64,000 bases of DNA from Pseudomonadota bacterium (GTDB lineage Bacteria; Desulfobacterota; Desulfovibrionia; Desulfovibrionales; Desulfovibrionaceae). Numbering within the stretch: position 1 is the stretch's first letter; the number at the start of each line of letters is the position of its first letter. The translations under genes were made by a program, and so were the position numbers. Shown piece by piece: positions 34,415 through 44,085 of this stretch. The notes beneath the pieces are model-generated. The model searched no databases. It was given only the letters and a program-made list of their open reading frames with translations, and was not told the DNA's origin. The stretch spans positions 60,582 through 124,581 of the forward strand of contig JAHIUD010000021.1 of assembly GCA_018817515.1 (NCBI GenBank). The letters are read 5' to 3'.

Positions 34415-35568
34415 GGCTGCCGAGCCTGCGCCTGAGCGCGCTGGGCGCCTACGTGGTGCGCCAGAACCTGTTCCTCATGGCCACCTGCCTTGGGGCGGGC
34501 ACGTTCATCTATCTTTTGACCGACCTCTCAGACCGGCTGGAGCATTTCCTGGACGCGGGCCTTGGCGTGCGCCAGATTCTGACCTATTTCGCGGTGAAGA
34601 TTCCGCTGATCTTCTCGCAGATTCTGCCTGCCGTGTTTCTGCTGGCCGTGGTCCTGCAGATCGGGCTTATGGTTCGCAGCCGCGAGATGATGGCCCTGCG
34701 CGCGGGCGGTGTGTCCATCCGCTGGTTCGTGAAGTTCTTTTTGATCTATGCGTTGGTTTGGAGCGTCGGGCAGTTGGTGTTCTCACAGTACATCGCCTCC
34801 TACGGCGAACAGGAAGCCACCCGCATCTGGCGCGAGGAGGTGCGCAAGCGCCAGCTCGACAAGCGCGTTCTGAAGAACCTCTGGTTCCGCGAGGGGCCGT
34901 ACATCGTGCATGCCGGTGAGGCCCAGCCCACGCAGAGCCGCGTCAATGACGTGACGGTGTACGAGTTCGACCGCGACACCAACCGGCTCTCGCGCATCAT
35001 GACGGCCAAGAAGGGCCTGGTGGACGAGCACGGCTGGGGGCTTCTCGACGTGTGGGAGATCGAAACCGCTGACTTCGCGGCCATGAAGCTCTTGACGCAT
35101 TTCATTCCGCTGCGTCAGGACATGCGCGGGTTTTTGACCGCAGACTTCACCGACAAGGCCGATCTGCCCTTGCAGACCCTGGGCAAGGTCATCGACGAAC
35201 TGCGCGAGTCCGGCTCCAACGTGGAGCGCCTGCGCACGGCCTGGCACGGCAAATGGTCCTACGCCTTCTCCATGGTCACCATGGCGCTCTTGGCCCTGGC
35301 CATGTGCACCCTTTTCGAGAACCTGTACGTGAACCTCGTGCTCAGCCTGCTCGTCATCTTCGGCTACTACGGGTGCTATGTCCTGGGCATCACCACAGGG
35401 CAGAAGGGGCTCATGGCGCCAATGCTCGGAGCGTGGCTGGCCAATCTCGTGTTCAGCGTGGCGGCGATGTCGCGCCTGACGTGGGTTTCGGTGCCCTGGC
35501 TGGGCATCCGCGCGCACCGCCTGAACGTGCGCCTGCAGTTGATGTTCGCCAGGGAAGAGCGGGACTAG
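34411..35568 (+). CDS. lptG: LPS export permease LptG
   Basis: A 385-aa YjgP/YjgQ-family partner of LptF. It has helix 1-3 with IFSQILPAVFLLAVV and SREMMALRAGGVSI (the coupling region that meets LptB), a periplasmic domain with EGPYIVHAG, and C-terminal helices. The order F then G and the 4-bp overlap are standard. No lptB lies in this window. Confidence 0.9.
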   Translation: MRLPSLRLSALGAYVVRQNLFLMATCLGAGTFIYLLTDLSDRLEHFLDAGLGVRQILTYFAVKIPLIFSQILPAVFLLAVVLQIGLMVRSREMMALRAGGVSIRWFVKFFLIYALVWSVGQLVFSQYIASYGEQEATRIWREEVRKRQLDKRVLKNLWFREGPYIVHAGEAQPTQSRVNDVTVYEFDRDTNRLSRIMTAKKGLVDEHGWGLLDVWEIETADFAAMKLLTHFIPLRQDMRGFLTADFTDKADLPLQTLGKVIDELRESGSNVERLRTAWHGKWSYAFSMVTMALLALAMCTLFENLYVNLVLSLLVIFGYYGCYVLGITTGQKGLMAPMLGAWLANLVFSVAAMSRLTWVSVPWLGIRAHRLNVRLQLMFAREERD

Positions 35569-35592
35569 CGTCGGGACGGTGTTTCGTCCTGA

Positions 35593-36192
35593 TTATTCTT
35601 CCGGCTGGGCTGGGCGGGCGGCCAGGCTGTCCAGGGCGTCCCACAGGGCTTCGCGGCCATGGCCGTTGACGCTGGAGAAGCAGATGGGCGTGGCTTGACC
35701 TCCGAGCAGATCGCGCCATTCGCGCTGCCGGGCCGATGCTTCGCGCTGTTTCACCTTGTCACATTTGGTCAGCACGGGCAGGATGCGGATGCCCGCGTGG
35801 CGCAGCCAGGCCACCAGCTCCAGGTCGCTCTTCTGCGGCGGCACGCGCACGTCGATGAGCAGGGCCACGGCCTTGAGCCCCGGGCTCTTGGTCAGGAACT
35901 GCTCGATGAGCTGGCCCCATTTGGCGCGTTCGGACTGGGAGCGCCTGGCGTAGCCGTAGCCGGGCAGGTCCACCAGGGTGTAGCCGCCGGGCTCGATCTT
36001 GTAGAAGTTGACGCTCTGCGTCTTGCCGGGCGTGGAGCTGGTCTTGGCCAAGCCCTTGCGCTGCGCCAGGCAATTGATGAGCGAGGACTTGCCCACGTTG
36101 GAGCGACCGGCCATGGCTACTTGCGGCTCGTCAGTGGGCAGGAGCTGGGATAGTTCATACGCGGTTTTGACTAAGTCGAAAGTTCGATTCAT
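35593..36192 (-). CDS. engB: Ribosome biogenesis GTPase EngB/YsxC
   Basis: A 199-aa TrmE-Era-EngA-EngB family GTPase with G1 GRSNVGKSS, G2 around SSTPGKTQ, G3 DLPGYG, G4 TKCDK and G5 SSVNG. It acts in 50S subunit assembly. The track start at 36375 is too early; ATG 36192 (MNRTFDLVKTAYELS) has GGAGTATT upstream. It is divergent from aroQ. Confidence 0.93.
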   Translation of the reverse strand: MNRTFDLVKTAYELSQLLPTDEPQVAMAGRSNVGKSSLINCLAQRKGLAKTSSTPGKTQSVNFYKIEPGGYTLVDLPGYGYARRSQSERAKWGQLIEQFLTKSPGLKAVALLIDVRVPPQKSDLELVAWLRHAGIRILPVLTKCDKVKQREASARQREWRDLLGGQATPICFSSVNGHGREALWDALDSLAARPAQPEE

Positions 36193-36291
36193 AATACTCC
36201 GGTGCCGGGACTTGTGCCCGGTGCGCAGTAAATGGTGGCTTTTTCGGTCCGCGTCAAGCGGGCATGCACCCCTAAACCCCAGGCGGCAGCC

Positions 36292-36765
36292 ATGAAGACT
36301 CGCAAATACCTTGTCCTGAACGGTCCCAACCTGGGCCACATCGGCGAACGTCAGCCCGAGATCTACGGCTCTCAAGGGCTGGACAGCCTGCCCGGCCTGC
36401 TCAAGGAACTCAGCGGCGAGGCGGCCGAGGGCATCGAGCTTTTATACCACCAGTCGAATTTTGAGGGCAACCTCATCGACCGGCTGGAAAAGGCCCGGCG
36501 CGAGGGGCTGGACGGCGTGGCCTTCAACGCCGGGGCGCTGACGCACACAAGTCTGGCCATCGCCGACTGCCTGGCCTGGATCGGCATACCCTGCGTGGAA
36601 GTGCACCTGTCGAACATCTTCGCCCGCACGGACGAGCCCCTGCGCCAGAAGAGCCTCATGGGGAAATCGTGCATCGGAGTTGTTGCCGGTTTCGGCATTC
36701 TCGGGTATGCGTTGGCCGTCCTGGCGCTTGAGCGCCATAATGCTGCGGGCCAGGATAAAAAATAA
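36292..36765 (+). CDS. aroQ: 3-dehydroquinate dehydratase, type II
   Basis: A 157-aa type II dehydroquinase. It shows NGPNLGHIGERQPEIYG with the catalytic Tyr, HQSNFEG, FNAGALTHTS and EVHLSN with the catalytic His. It catalyses the third step of the shikimate pathway as a dodecamer. The C-terminus has a short extension with a hydrophobic GILGYALAVLAL stretch. ATG 36292 with AGGCGG upstream is chosen. It is followed by efp, an arrangement found in many bacteria. Confidence 0.93.
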   Translation: MKTRKYLVLNGPNLGHIGERQPEIYGSQGLDSLPGLLKELSGEAAEGIELLYHQSNFEGNLIDRLEKARREGLDGVAFNAGALTHTSLAIADCLAWIGIPCVEVHLSNIFARTDEPLRQKSLMGKSCIGVVAGFGILGYALAVLALERHNAAGQDKK

Positions 36766-36826
36766 TTAGGTGTGGCAATGGGTTGCCAAAAGCCTGAAGC
36801 CCCGCCACGTATGCACCGGAGGTTGA

Positions 36827-37390
36827 ATGTATTCCACGTCTGATTTCCGTCGCGGTCTGAAGATCGAGATGGACGGCAAGCCTTATGAAATCGTTGATTT
36901 TCAGCATGTGAAGCCAGGCAAGGGCGGCGCCTTCGTGCGCACCAAGCTCAAGCACATCCTCAATGGCCGTGTTGTGGACCAGACCTTCCGCTCCGGCGAG
37001 AAGGTCGACAAGCCCGACATTTCCATGCAGGACATGCAGTACCTGTACAAGGAAGGCGACGACTTCGTGTTCATGGACATGGAGTCCTACGAGCAGAAAC
37101 ACATCCCGGCCACCCAGGTGGGCGAGAAGGGCGGCTACATCAAGGAAGGCGAGACCCTGAAGGTCCTGCTGTACAATGGCGAGCTCTTCGACATGGAGCT
37201 GCCCGCGTCCGTGGTGCTGGAGATCGTCGAGACCGAGCCCGGCGTGCAGGGCGACCGCGTGACCAACGCCAACAAGCCCGCCAAGATGGAAACCGGCATC
37301 ATGGTCAACGTGCCGCTGTTCATCGCCCAGGGCGAGCGCATCAAAGTCGATACCCGGACCGGCGAGTACATCAGCCGCGACCGGGATTAG
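36827..37390 (+). CDS. efp: Translation elongation factor P
   Basis: A 187-aa EF-P of standard length with three beta-barrel domains. The tip loop KPGKGGAF carries the Lys that is the usual modification site. A C-terminal OB-like domain ends ...RTGEYISRD. It relieves ribosome stalling at polyproline stretches such as the long Pro-rich linker of CheA in this window. It has a CGGAGG ribosome-binding site. Confidence 0.96.
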   Translation: MYSTSDFRRGLKIEMDGKPYEIVDFQHVKPGKGGAFVRTKLKHILNGRVVDQTFRSGEKVDKPDISMQDMQYLYKEGDDFVFMDMESYEQKHIPATQVGEKGGYIKEGETLKVLLYNGELFDMELPASVVLEIVETEPGVQGDRVTNANKPAKMETGIMVNVPLFIAQGERIKVDTRTGEYISRDRD

Positions 37391-37392
37391 CA

Positions 37393-39732
37393 GTGAAGGC
37401 CTCCGGCCCGGGGTGCAAACGCTCCGGGCCGGGCGCATCCCAGGCCGCCGCGACGCCACGCCGCAGGGGCGCGAAAGTGGAGGGTAGGGCCACGGACAAG
37501 ATAAAATTTCGCATGGAAATCAAGGGGCTGGTCTACGTCTTTGTGGCCGCCTTCCTGTTCTTGTGCATCTTTTCCTTCCATCCGGACGACCCCACCTTGA
37601 ATCAGGCCGTGAGCGCCACCTGGAAGACCAGCAACATGGCTGGCACCGTGGGTTCGTACATCGCTGGTTTCCTTGTGGAGCTTTTCGGCATCGGGGCCAT
37701 CGCCTGGCCTTTGCTGTTGGCCTACCTGGGCCTGGTCCAGTTCTCCGACCGTCTGCGCCTGCCCCTGTTCCGCTGGCTCGGGGTGACCACCTTCATCCTC
37801 TGCATCATGGCCTGGGTCAGCGCGCCCTGGGCCAAGCCCGCCTCGAACATAAAGCCCGCACTCACCGCTGGCGGCCTCCTCGGCAAATATCTTGCCGGCA
37901 CGTCCCTGGCGCTGCTCAGCCCCTGGGGCTCGGTGCTGTTCTGGCTCTTTTTGACTGTCGCTTCCGTGCAGGTTGGTTTCCAGGTGAGCTGGGCCACGCT
38001 CTTTAAACGGCTCAAATCTTTCGCCTACGACCAATGGTGCAAGTACCGCGAGCGCAGCCTGCGCCACCGCAGCGCCGAGGCCAAGCCCGGCAACGCCGAG
38101 AAGTCGGCCAAGCCTGACAAGGCCGACACCTTTGGCAAGCCCGATGCAGACGCTGTCAAGGTCCCCCGCAAGGCCGAGGCCGCGCCCTATGTGGAGCCGG
38201 ACCTGACTGGCGACAATCTGGTGCTCAAACCCTTTGAGACTCCCAACAACAAGAAGAAGGCTCCGGTCCAGGCGCACCCCACGTCCCACGCCGACCTGCC
38301 AAGCTCCGAGCTTTTGCGCGAGGCCCCGCAGCATCAGGCCGTGGCCGACCCGAAAATTCTCCAGGCAAAGGCCCGCCAGCTTACCGCCTGCCTGGCCGAC
38401 TTCAACATCCAGGGCGAGATCCAGCAGGTGCTGCCCGGTCCTGTGGTCACCATGTTCGAGTTCAAGCCCGCGCCCGGCGTCAAGATCAGCACCATCGCCG
38501 CCCGCAACGACGACATCGCGCTGTCGCTCAAGGCTCTGGCAGTGCGCATCGAGGCGCCCATCCCGGGCAAGGATTCCATCGGCGTGGAGATTCCCAACGA
38601 GAAGCGCCAGACCGTGTCCCTGCGCGAGATCATCGAGTCTCCGGTGTTCGCCATGGCCCGCTCGCCCTTGGCCCTGGCCCTGGGCAAGGACATCCAGGGC
38701 GCGCCGCAGATCGCCGACCTGGCCACCATGCCGCACCTGCTCGTGGCGGGCGCCACCGGCGCGGGCAAGAGCGTGTGCCTCAACGGCTTTTTGGTCAGCA
38801 TCCTGTTCAAGGCCACCCCCGAACAAGTCAAACTCCTGCTCATCGACCCCAAGCGCATCGAGCTGGCCATCTACTCCGATCTGCCGCACCTGGTGCACCC
38901 GGTGGTGACGGACATGAACCTGGCCAAGAGCGCGCTGGAGTGGGCCATGTGCGAGATGGATTCGCGCTACGAGACCCTGCAGCGGCTCGGCGTGCGCAAC
39001 ATCGAGGGCTACAACCAGAAGCTGGCCGAGATGGGCGACAAGCGCCCCGAAGAGTTCGCTGACCTTGCGCCCCTGCCGTATCTGGTCATCGTCATCGACG
39101 AGTTGGCCGACCTGATGATGACCTCGGCCAAGGACGTGGAGACCTGCATCGTGCGCCTGGCGCAGCTTGCCCGCGCGGCGGGCATCCACATGATCCTGGC
39201 CACCCAGCGGCCTAGCGTCGATGTGGTCACCGGACTCATCAAGGCCAACTTTCCCACGCGCATCTCCTTCCAGGTGACCAGCCGCCACGACTCGCGCACT
39301 ATCCTGGATACTGTCGGCGCAGAACGTCTGCTGGGCAAGGGCGACATGCTCTACAAGTCCGGCGGAGCCAAGCTGCGGCGCCTGCACGGGGCTTATGTGG
39401 ACGAGACCGAGATCGAGGCTGTGGTGGCCCACTGGAAGGCAAGACAACCCCAGCAGTTTGACCTGGATTTCTCCGAGTGGCGCAAGGACGGCGAGGCCGC
39501 CGGCCCGGGCGGCCAGGGCGGCGGGGAATCCGGCACGGCAGACGACCCCATGTATGCCGAGGCCGTGGAGTTCGTCACCAGCCAGGGCAGGGCGTCCATC
39601 TCGCTTATCCAGCGCCGCTTCCGCATCGGCTTCAACCGCGCGGCCCGCTACATCGAACAGATGGAAGCCGACGGCCTGCTCGGCTCAGCCGATGGCAGCA
39701 AGCCCAGAGTGGTCATGCGAGGACGCGAGTAG
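37393..39732 (+). CDS. ftsK: DNA translocase FtsK
   Basis: A 779-aa FtsK/SpoIIIE protein. Four N-terminal transmembrane helices lie within residues ~45-200. A charged Lys/Pro/Ala linker is followed by the alpha domain, a RecA-like motor with Walker A GATGAGKS near 453 and Walker B VIVIDELADLM near 565, and a C-terminal gamma winged helix (FVTSQGRASISLIQRRFRIGFN) that reads KOPS. It pumps DNA at the septum for dimer resolution with Xer. The GTG start 2 bp after efp has little ribosome-binding site; an internal ATG at 37513 (MEIKGLVYVF) is an alternative. Confidence 0.93.
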   Translation: MKASGPGCKRSGPGASQAAATPRRRGAKVEGRATDKIKFRMEIKGLVYVFVAAFLFLCIFSFHPDDPTLNQAVSATWKTSNMAGTVGSYIAGFLVELFGIGAIAWPLLLAYLGLVQFSDRLRLPLFRWLGVTTFILCIMAWVSAPWAKPASNIKPALTAGGLLGKYLAGTSLALLSPWGSVLFWLFLTVASVQVGFQVSWATLFKRLKSFAYDQWCKYRERSLRHRSAEAKPGNAEKSAKPDKADTFGKPDADAVKVPRKAEAAPYVEPDLTGDNLVLKPFETPNNKKKAPVQAHPTSHADLPSSELLREAPQHQAVADPKILQAKARQLTACLADFNIQGEIQQVLPGPVVTMFEFKPAPGVKISTIAARNDDIALSLKALAVRIEAPIPGKDSIGVEIPNEKRQTVSLREIIESPVFAMARSPLALALGKDIQGAPQIADLATMPHLLVAGATGAGKSVCLNGFLVSILFKATPEQVKLLLIDPKRIELAIYSDLPHLVHPVVTDMNLAKSALEWAMCEMDSRYETLQRLGVRNIEGYNQKLAEMGDKRPEEFADLAPLPYLVIVIDELADLMMTSAKDVETCIVRLAQLARAAGIHMILATQRPSVDVVTGLIKANFPTRISFQVTSRHDSRTILDTVGAERLLGKGDMLYKSGGAKLRRLHGAYVDETEIEAVVAHWKARQPQQFDLDFSEWRKDGEAAGPGGQGGGESGTADDPMYAEAVEFVTSQGRASISLIQRRFRIGFNRAARYIEQMEADGLLGSADGSKPRVVMRGRE

Positions 39733-39764
39733 GCGATTTCAGGACCAGTACACCGGCCAATGAA

Positions 39765-39797
39765 AAGCCCCTTGCGGAAGTGTTCCGCAAGGGGCTT
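39765..39797. terminator. Bidirectional terminator between ftsK and tRNA-Pro
   Basis: A perfect 15-bp stem, AAGCCCCTTGCGGAA with its complement, around a GTG loop between convergent ftsK and tRNA-Pro. Confidence 0.8.
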
Positions 39798-39805
39798 GTA
39801 CTTTC

Positions 39806-39882
39806 TGGTCGGGATGAGAGGATTTGAACCTCCGGTCTCCGCGTCCCGAACGCGGCGCTCTACCAGTCTGAGCCACATCCCG
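39806..39882 (-). tRNA. tRNA-Pro (CGG)
   Basis: 77 nt with encoded CCA. Acceptor CGGGATG pairs with CATCCCG, the D-arm has GGCTCAGACTGGTAGAGC, the anticodon loop TTCGGGA gives anticodon CGG, and the T-loop is GTTCAAATC. Confidence 0.95.
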
Positions 39883-40072
39883 TTGTGAGAGGAGGCATTT
39901 AGCCGAATCCAAAACAAAAGGCAAGCATCGGAACTGGAATTTCTCCCGCCGGGGCATTGGCTCGTGACAGCAGCAACGGCCCTTAGCGTTGGACAACAGA
40001 CAAGATTTATGAGAGCATTACGAAGATTACGAACATAATGCGCGAAGAGCCAGCCACTGAAAGGAGCGCTGT

Positions 40073-41164
40073 GTGATCAAGGTTGTTGTCGTTGATGATT
40101 CGGCTTTCATGCGCAAGGCCATCAGCACCATGCTCTCCAAGGACCCGGAAATCGACGTTGTGGCCACCGCCCGCGACGGCGAGGAAGGCCTGGAGATGAT
40201 CCGCAAATATAATCCCGACGTTGTGACCATGGACATTGAGATGCCCCGCATGGACGGGCTCACGGCGCTTCGGCACATCATGATGGAGATGCCCAGGCCC
40301 GTGCTCATGGTCAGTTCGCTCACCAACGAGGGCGCAGAGGCCACCCTGAAGGCGCTGGACCTCGGGGCCGTTGACTTCATCCCCAAGCAGCTGTCCAAGG
40401 TCTCGCTTGATATCGTCAAGATCGAGGCCAACCTCATCGCCAAGGTCAAGATCGTTGCCTCGCGCAAGCTGATGCACTCCCGCGCCAGGACTACGCCCAT
40501 GGCCCGCGCGCCCCTGGCCACGCCGTCCGCACAGCCGTGTCCCGGCCCGACCCGGACCGCTCCCGCGCCCACCGTGCCCTGCGGCTCGGCCAAGCGCGAC
40601 GTGGTGGCCATCGGCGTCTCCACGGGCGGCCCTCCTGCTGTGCAGAAGGTGCTTTCGGCCCTGCCAGCCGATTTTCCTGCCAGCATCGTCATCGCGCAGC
40701 ATATGCCCCAGGCCTTCACCGGTCCCTTTGCCAAGCGGCTGGACGGGCTGTGCAAGATCAGCGTCAAGGAAGCCGAGCCAGGCGACCGCCTGAAGGCTGG
40801 CTGCGCGTACATCGCCCCTGGCGGACGGCACCTTGTCTTGAAGCAGATGATAAGCCGCGTGGACCTGGAGATAACCTCCGAACCGGCCAGCTCCCTGTAC
40901 AAACCCTCGGCCAACGTGCTCATCGGATCAGTGGCCAATGCCGTGGGACGCCGCGCCCTGGGCGTGATCCTGACCGGCATGGGCAACGATGGCATGGAGG
41001 GAATTCGTGCCCTGAAGGAGAAGGGCGGCCGCGCCCTGGCGCAGAGCGATGCGACCTGTGTTGTGTATGGAATGCCAAAAGCCATAGTTGATGCTGGACT
41101 TTCGGACGAAATAGTTGATATTGATGACATGGCCCAGGCCATTATGAATAACCTTTACCTGTAA
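40073..41164 (+). CDS. cheB: Chemotaxis protein-glutamate methylesterase CheB
   Basis: A 363-aa CheB. The receiver domain (residues 1-120) has VDDSAFMRK and phospho-Asp D54 in TMDIEMP. A Pro/Ala-rich linker of about 50 residues follows. The methylesterase domain has GVSTGGPPA (catalytic Ser), AQHMP (His) and GMGNDGM (Asp). It demethylates receptors and is the first gene of the che operon. The GTG start has AAGGAG. Confidence 0.95.
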   Translation: MIKVVVVDDSAFMRKAISTMLSKDPEIDVVATARDGEEGLEMIRKYNPDVVTMDIEMPRMDGLTALRHIMMEMPRPVLMVSSLTNEGAEATLKALDLGAVDFIPKQLSKVSLDIVKIEANLIAKVKIVASRKLMHSRARTTPMARAPLATPSAQPCPGPTRTAPAPTVPCGSAKRDVVAIGVSTGGPPAVQKVLSALPADFPASIVIAQHMPQAFTGPFAKRLDGLCKISVKEAEPGDRLKAGCAYIAPGGRHLVLKQMISRVDLEITSEPASSLYKPSANVLIGSVANAVGRRALGVILTGMGNDGMEGIRALKEKGGRALAQSDATCVVYGMPKAIVDAGLSDEIVDIDDMAQAIMNNLYL

Positions 41165-41235
41165 TGGGCGCTACCGCAGCGGCTCGCCGCCGTTGCGTAT
41201 GATACGAGAGCAAGATTCTGGAGGGGCGCGAGCAA

Positions 41236-43164
41236 ATGACCGATTGCAAAGAAATCCTGCCGATGCTGACAAGTCCCGAGTCGGACGTGTTGCGCGAGGG
41301 AGCCTACCTGGCTGGGGAGGCCCATTGCGAAGACGCCGTCCCGCTGCTTGTCGAAATGCTCAAGAGCAGCAACATTGGCGTTCAAGAGGCCGCGGACAAC
41401 GCGCTGCGCATGATCGGGGGCAAGGAGGCTGTCAGCGGCGTCATACCGCTCCTGCAGTCTGACGAGGCCCCGGTCCGCAACGGCGCAATGGACATCCTGC
41501 GCGCCCTGGGCGGCAATGAGTTGCAACTGCTCATTCCGCTTCTGAAGGACGAGGACGTCGACCTGCGCATCTTCGCCAGCGACATCCTGGGCTCGGCCGG
41601 CAACGTCATGGCCGTGGCTCCGTTGTGCGAGGCCCTGCTCAAGGATCCCGAGGTCAACGTGCGCTACCAGGCCGCCGTGAGCCTGGGCAACCTCGGCCTG
41701 CCCGAGGCCGCCAAGTGCCTGAACCAAGCCATGCGCGACGAGGAATGGGTCCAGTACTCGGTCATCGAGGCCCTGGCCAAGATTGGGCATGCGAGTTCCG
41801 TGGACGCCATGGTGAAGGCCATGAGCCATTCCTCGGAACTCGTGGTCTCCATGATCATCGACGCCCTGGGCGAGATGGGCAACGTCAAGGCCGTGACCCT
41901 GCTGCTGCACCGCATGGAGTCCTCGCCCACGGCCCTGCGCAACAAGATCGTCAAGGCCATCGTGAACATCCTGGGCGCCAAGCTGGTGAACCTGCTGCCC
42001 AAGGCCGAGCGGGAGAATTTCCGGGAATACCTGCTGGTGGCCCTGGAGGATGAGGAGACCGAGGTCCAGGACGCGGCCATCCTCGGTCTGGCCGCCATGG
42101 GCGGCGACGACGCCGCTGCCGGAGTCTTCTCCATCGCCAGCAAGCTCGACCCCGACAAGGACCAGGACCGCCTGGAACACATCCTGGAGAGCCTTTCGCA
42201 CATGGGGCTGACCGAGGTGCTGCGCACCTCGCTTAAGGGTGAAGACCAGGCCCAGGCGCTTCTCGCCGTGGAGACCCTGGACCGCGTGTCCGATCCTGAG
42301 GTCGAGGAGCTGCTGACCAAGGCTTTCTGGGCCAATCAGGTTGTTGTGCAGCGCAGCATCATCGCTGTTCTGGCGCGCGTCGCCGGGCCTGGCGCCAGCG
42401 ACTTCTTCATGGACATTCTGGCCAAGCACCAGGACGGCAAGGTGCTCAAGTCCGCCGCGAGTTTCCTGGGGCAGAACCTGCGCCATGCCCCGGCCGCAAA
42501 TGCGCTCTTCGCCCTGCTGGACCATCAGTACGACGACGTCAAGGAGGCCGCGCTGGACGCCTGCGTTGCCATCGACGGCCCCGAGATGCAGGCGCGCTTC
42601 CAGAAGCTCTACCAGGGCATCGATCCGCTCAAACGGCTCATGGCCGTGTACGCACTGGGCAAGATGGACGCGGCGGGGAACCTCACCATTCTCAAGTCCG
42701 CCCTGGAGGACGAAAGCCCGGAGATCCGCAAGCACGCCCTTGAGGCTGTGGCCTCCCTGTGCCATGACTCCGAGGTTTGGCTTGATCTGCTGGCCTCGCG
42801 CCTGCTCGATGAGAACCGCGACGTGCGCCAGACCGTTGTCGAGATCATGGGGCAGTGCTTTTCCACCTCCGCCATCCCGCACCTTTTGCACGCCCTGCAC
42901 GACGACGATGACTGGGTCAAGGTGCGCACCCTGGAGGTCCTCGGCCAGCACAGGGTCATGGACGCCATCCCAGAGGTAGTCGGACTGCTGGAGAATCCCA
43001 ACAAGCTGGTGATCATCCGCACCATCGAGTGCCTGGGCAGCATCGGCGGCACTTCGGCCTTCCGTGCGCTGTTGGCCATCTCCGGCAGCGAGGACTACGA
43101 AATAATGGACGCCGCTGAGGCTGCCATCGCCAAGTTGCAAGGTGAGCAGGAGGAGGGAATCTAA
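41236..43164 (+). CDS. HEAT-repeat protein of the chemotaxis operon
   Basis: A 642-aa protein built almost entirely of ~31-residue HEAT/PBS-lyase-type repeats (VRYQAAVSLGNLGLPEAA and IRKHALEAVASLC are examples), about eighteen to twenty units. It has no enzymatic motif or signal peptide. Such solenoids bind other proteins. Located between cheB and cheR, with cheR starting one base after its stop, it is probably a scaffold or adaptor for this chemosensory array. It is not a standard Che component. Confidence 0.85.
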   Translation: MTDCKEILPMLTSPESDVLREGAYLAGEAHCEDAVPLLVEMLKSSNIGVQEAADNALRMIGGKEAVSGVIPLLQSDEAPVRNGAMDILRALGGNELQLLIPLLKDEDVDLRIFASDILGSAGNVMAVAPLCEALLKDPEVNVRYQAAVSLGNLGLPEAAKCLNQAMRDEEWVQYSVIEALAKIGHASSVDAMVKAMSHSSELVVSMIIDALGEMGNVKAVTLLLHRMESSPTALRNKIVKAIVNILGAKLVNLLPKAERENFREYLLVALEDEETEVQDAAILGLAAMGGDDAAAGVFSIASKLDPDKDQDRLEHILESLSHMGLTEVLRTSLKGEDQAQALLAVETLDRVSDPEVEELLTKAFWANQVVVQRSIIAVLARVAGPGASDFFMDILAKHQDGKVLKSAASFLGQNLRHAPAANALFALLDHQYDDVKEAALDACVAIDGPEMQARFQKLYQGIDPLKRLMAVYALGKMDAAGNLTILKSALEDESPEIRKHALEAVASLCHDSEVWLDLLASRLLDENRDVRQTVVEIMGQCFSTSAIPHLLHALHDDDDWVKVRTLEVLGQHRVMDAIPEVVGLLENPNKLVIIRTIECLGSIGGTSAFRALLAISGSEDYEIMDAAEAAIAKLQGEQEEGI

Positions 43165-44043
43165 ATGTCAGCCCTCTTCTCCACATCGACGTCCGTTGGT
43201 GGCGATCTCAAGATAAGCGACGCCGAGTTTGTGCAGCTGCGTGATTTCATCTACGCCCAGTGCGGAATCTACGTTGCGGACAACCGCAAGTATCTGCTCG
43301 AGAACCGCTTGGCCAACAGGCTCAAGCTGCTCAATCTGAAGAACTTTGGCGAATACTACCATTACCTCCAGTACGACACGAACAAGAAGGCCGAGCTCAC
43401 CAAGCTCTTTGAGGTCATCACCACCAACGAGACGAGTTTTTACCGCAACCCGCCGCAGCTCAAGGTCTTCCAGGAGAACATCCTGACCGAGGTCATCGGC
43501 GAGATGCGCAAAAAGGGCGACAAACGCCTGCGCATCTGGTCCGCAGGTTGCTCCACGGGCGAGGAACCCTACACGCTCGCCATCATCGTCTCCGAGGTGC
43601 TCAAGGGCGAGCTGGCCAGCTGGGACGTGAAGATCACCGCCAGCGACCTCTCTGAGCGCGTGCTCGAAGCCGCGCGCAAGGGCGTGTACAACGAGTATAC
43701 CCTGCGCACCACGCCCAAGGAGCTTCTGCCGCGCTATTTCGACAAGGACGGCGAGAATTACCGGATCAAGCCGGAACTCAAGCGGCTGATCTCCTTCGGC
43801 CAGCTGAACCTCTCCGACCGCGTTGCGCTCAAGCGCGTGGAGCGTTCCCAGCTTGTCTTCTGCCGCAACGTCATCATCTACTTCGACGACGAGATGAAGA
43901 AGAAGGTCATCGGCGCGTTCTACGACAACCTGCAGCCGGGCGGCTACATGCTCATCGGCCATTCGGAGTCGCTGCACAACATAACGCGCTCATTCAAGCC
44001 CATCCACTACCCCGGGGCCATCATGTACAAGAAGGAAGCCTGA
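43165..44043 (+). CDS. cheR: Chemotaxis protein methyltransferase CheR
   Basis: A 292-aa CheR. The N-terminal helical domain is followed by the SAM-binding fold with ITTNETSFYRNP, RIWSAGCSTGEEPYTLAI and the CRNVIIYFD motif. It methylates receptor glutamates with S-adenosylmethionine, opposing CheB. It starts immediately after the HEAT-protein stop codon. Confidence 0.95.
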   Translation: MSALFSTSTSVGGDLKISDAEFVQLRDFIYAQCGIYVADNRKYLLENRLANRLKLLNLKNFGEYYHYLQYDTNKKAELTKLFEVITTNETSFYRNPPQLKVFQENILTEVIGEMRKKGDKRLRIWSAGCSTGEEPYTLAIIVSEVLKGELASWDVKITASDLSERVLEAARKGVYNEYTLRTTPKELLPRYFDKDGENYRIKPELKRLISFGQLNLSDRVALKRVERSQLVFCRNVIIYFDDEMKKKVIGAFYDNLQPGGYMLIGHSESLHNITRSFKPIHYPGAIMYKKEA

Positions 44044-44085
44044 TGCGGATGGGCATCAGGCAGGTTGCGGGAGCGGGGTAGGGCA

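Noticed and set aside
36772-36792. Sigma-54-like TGGCA...TTGC upstream of efp
   Set aside because: The GG to GC spacing is 9, not 10, and efp is a housekeeping gene.
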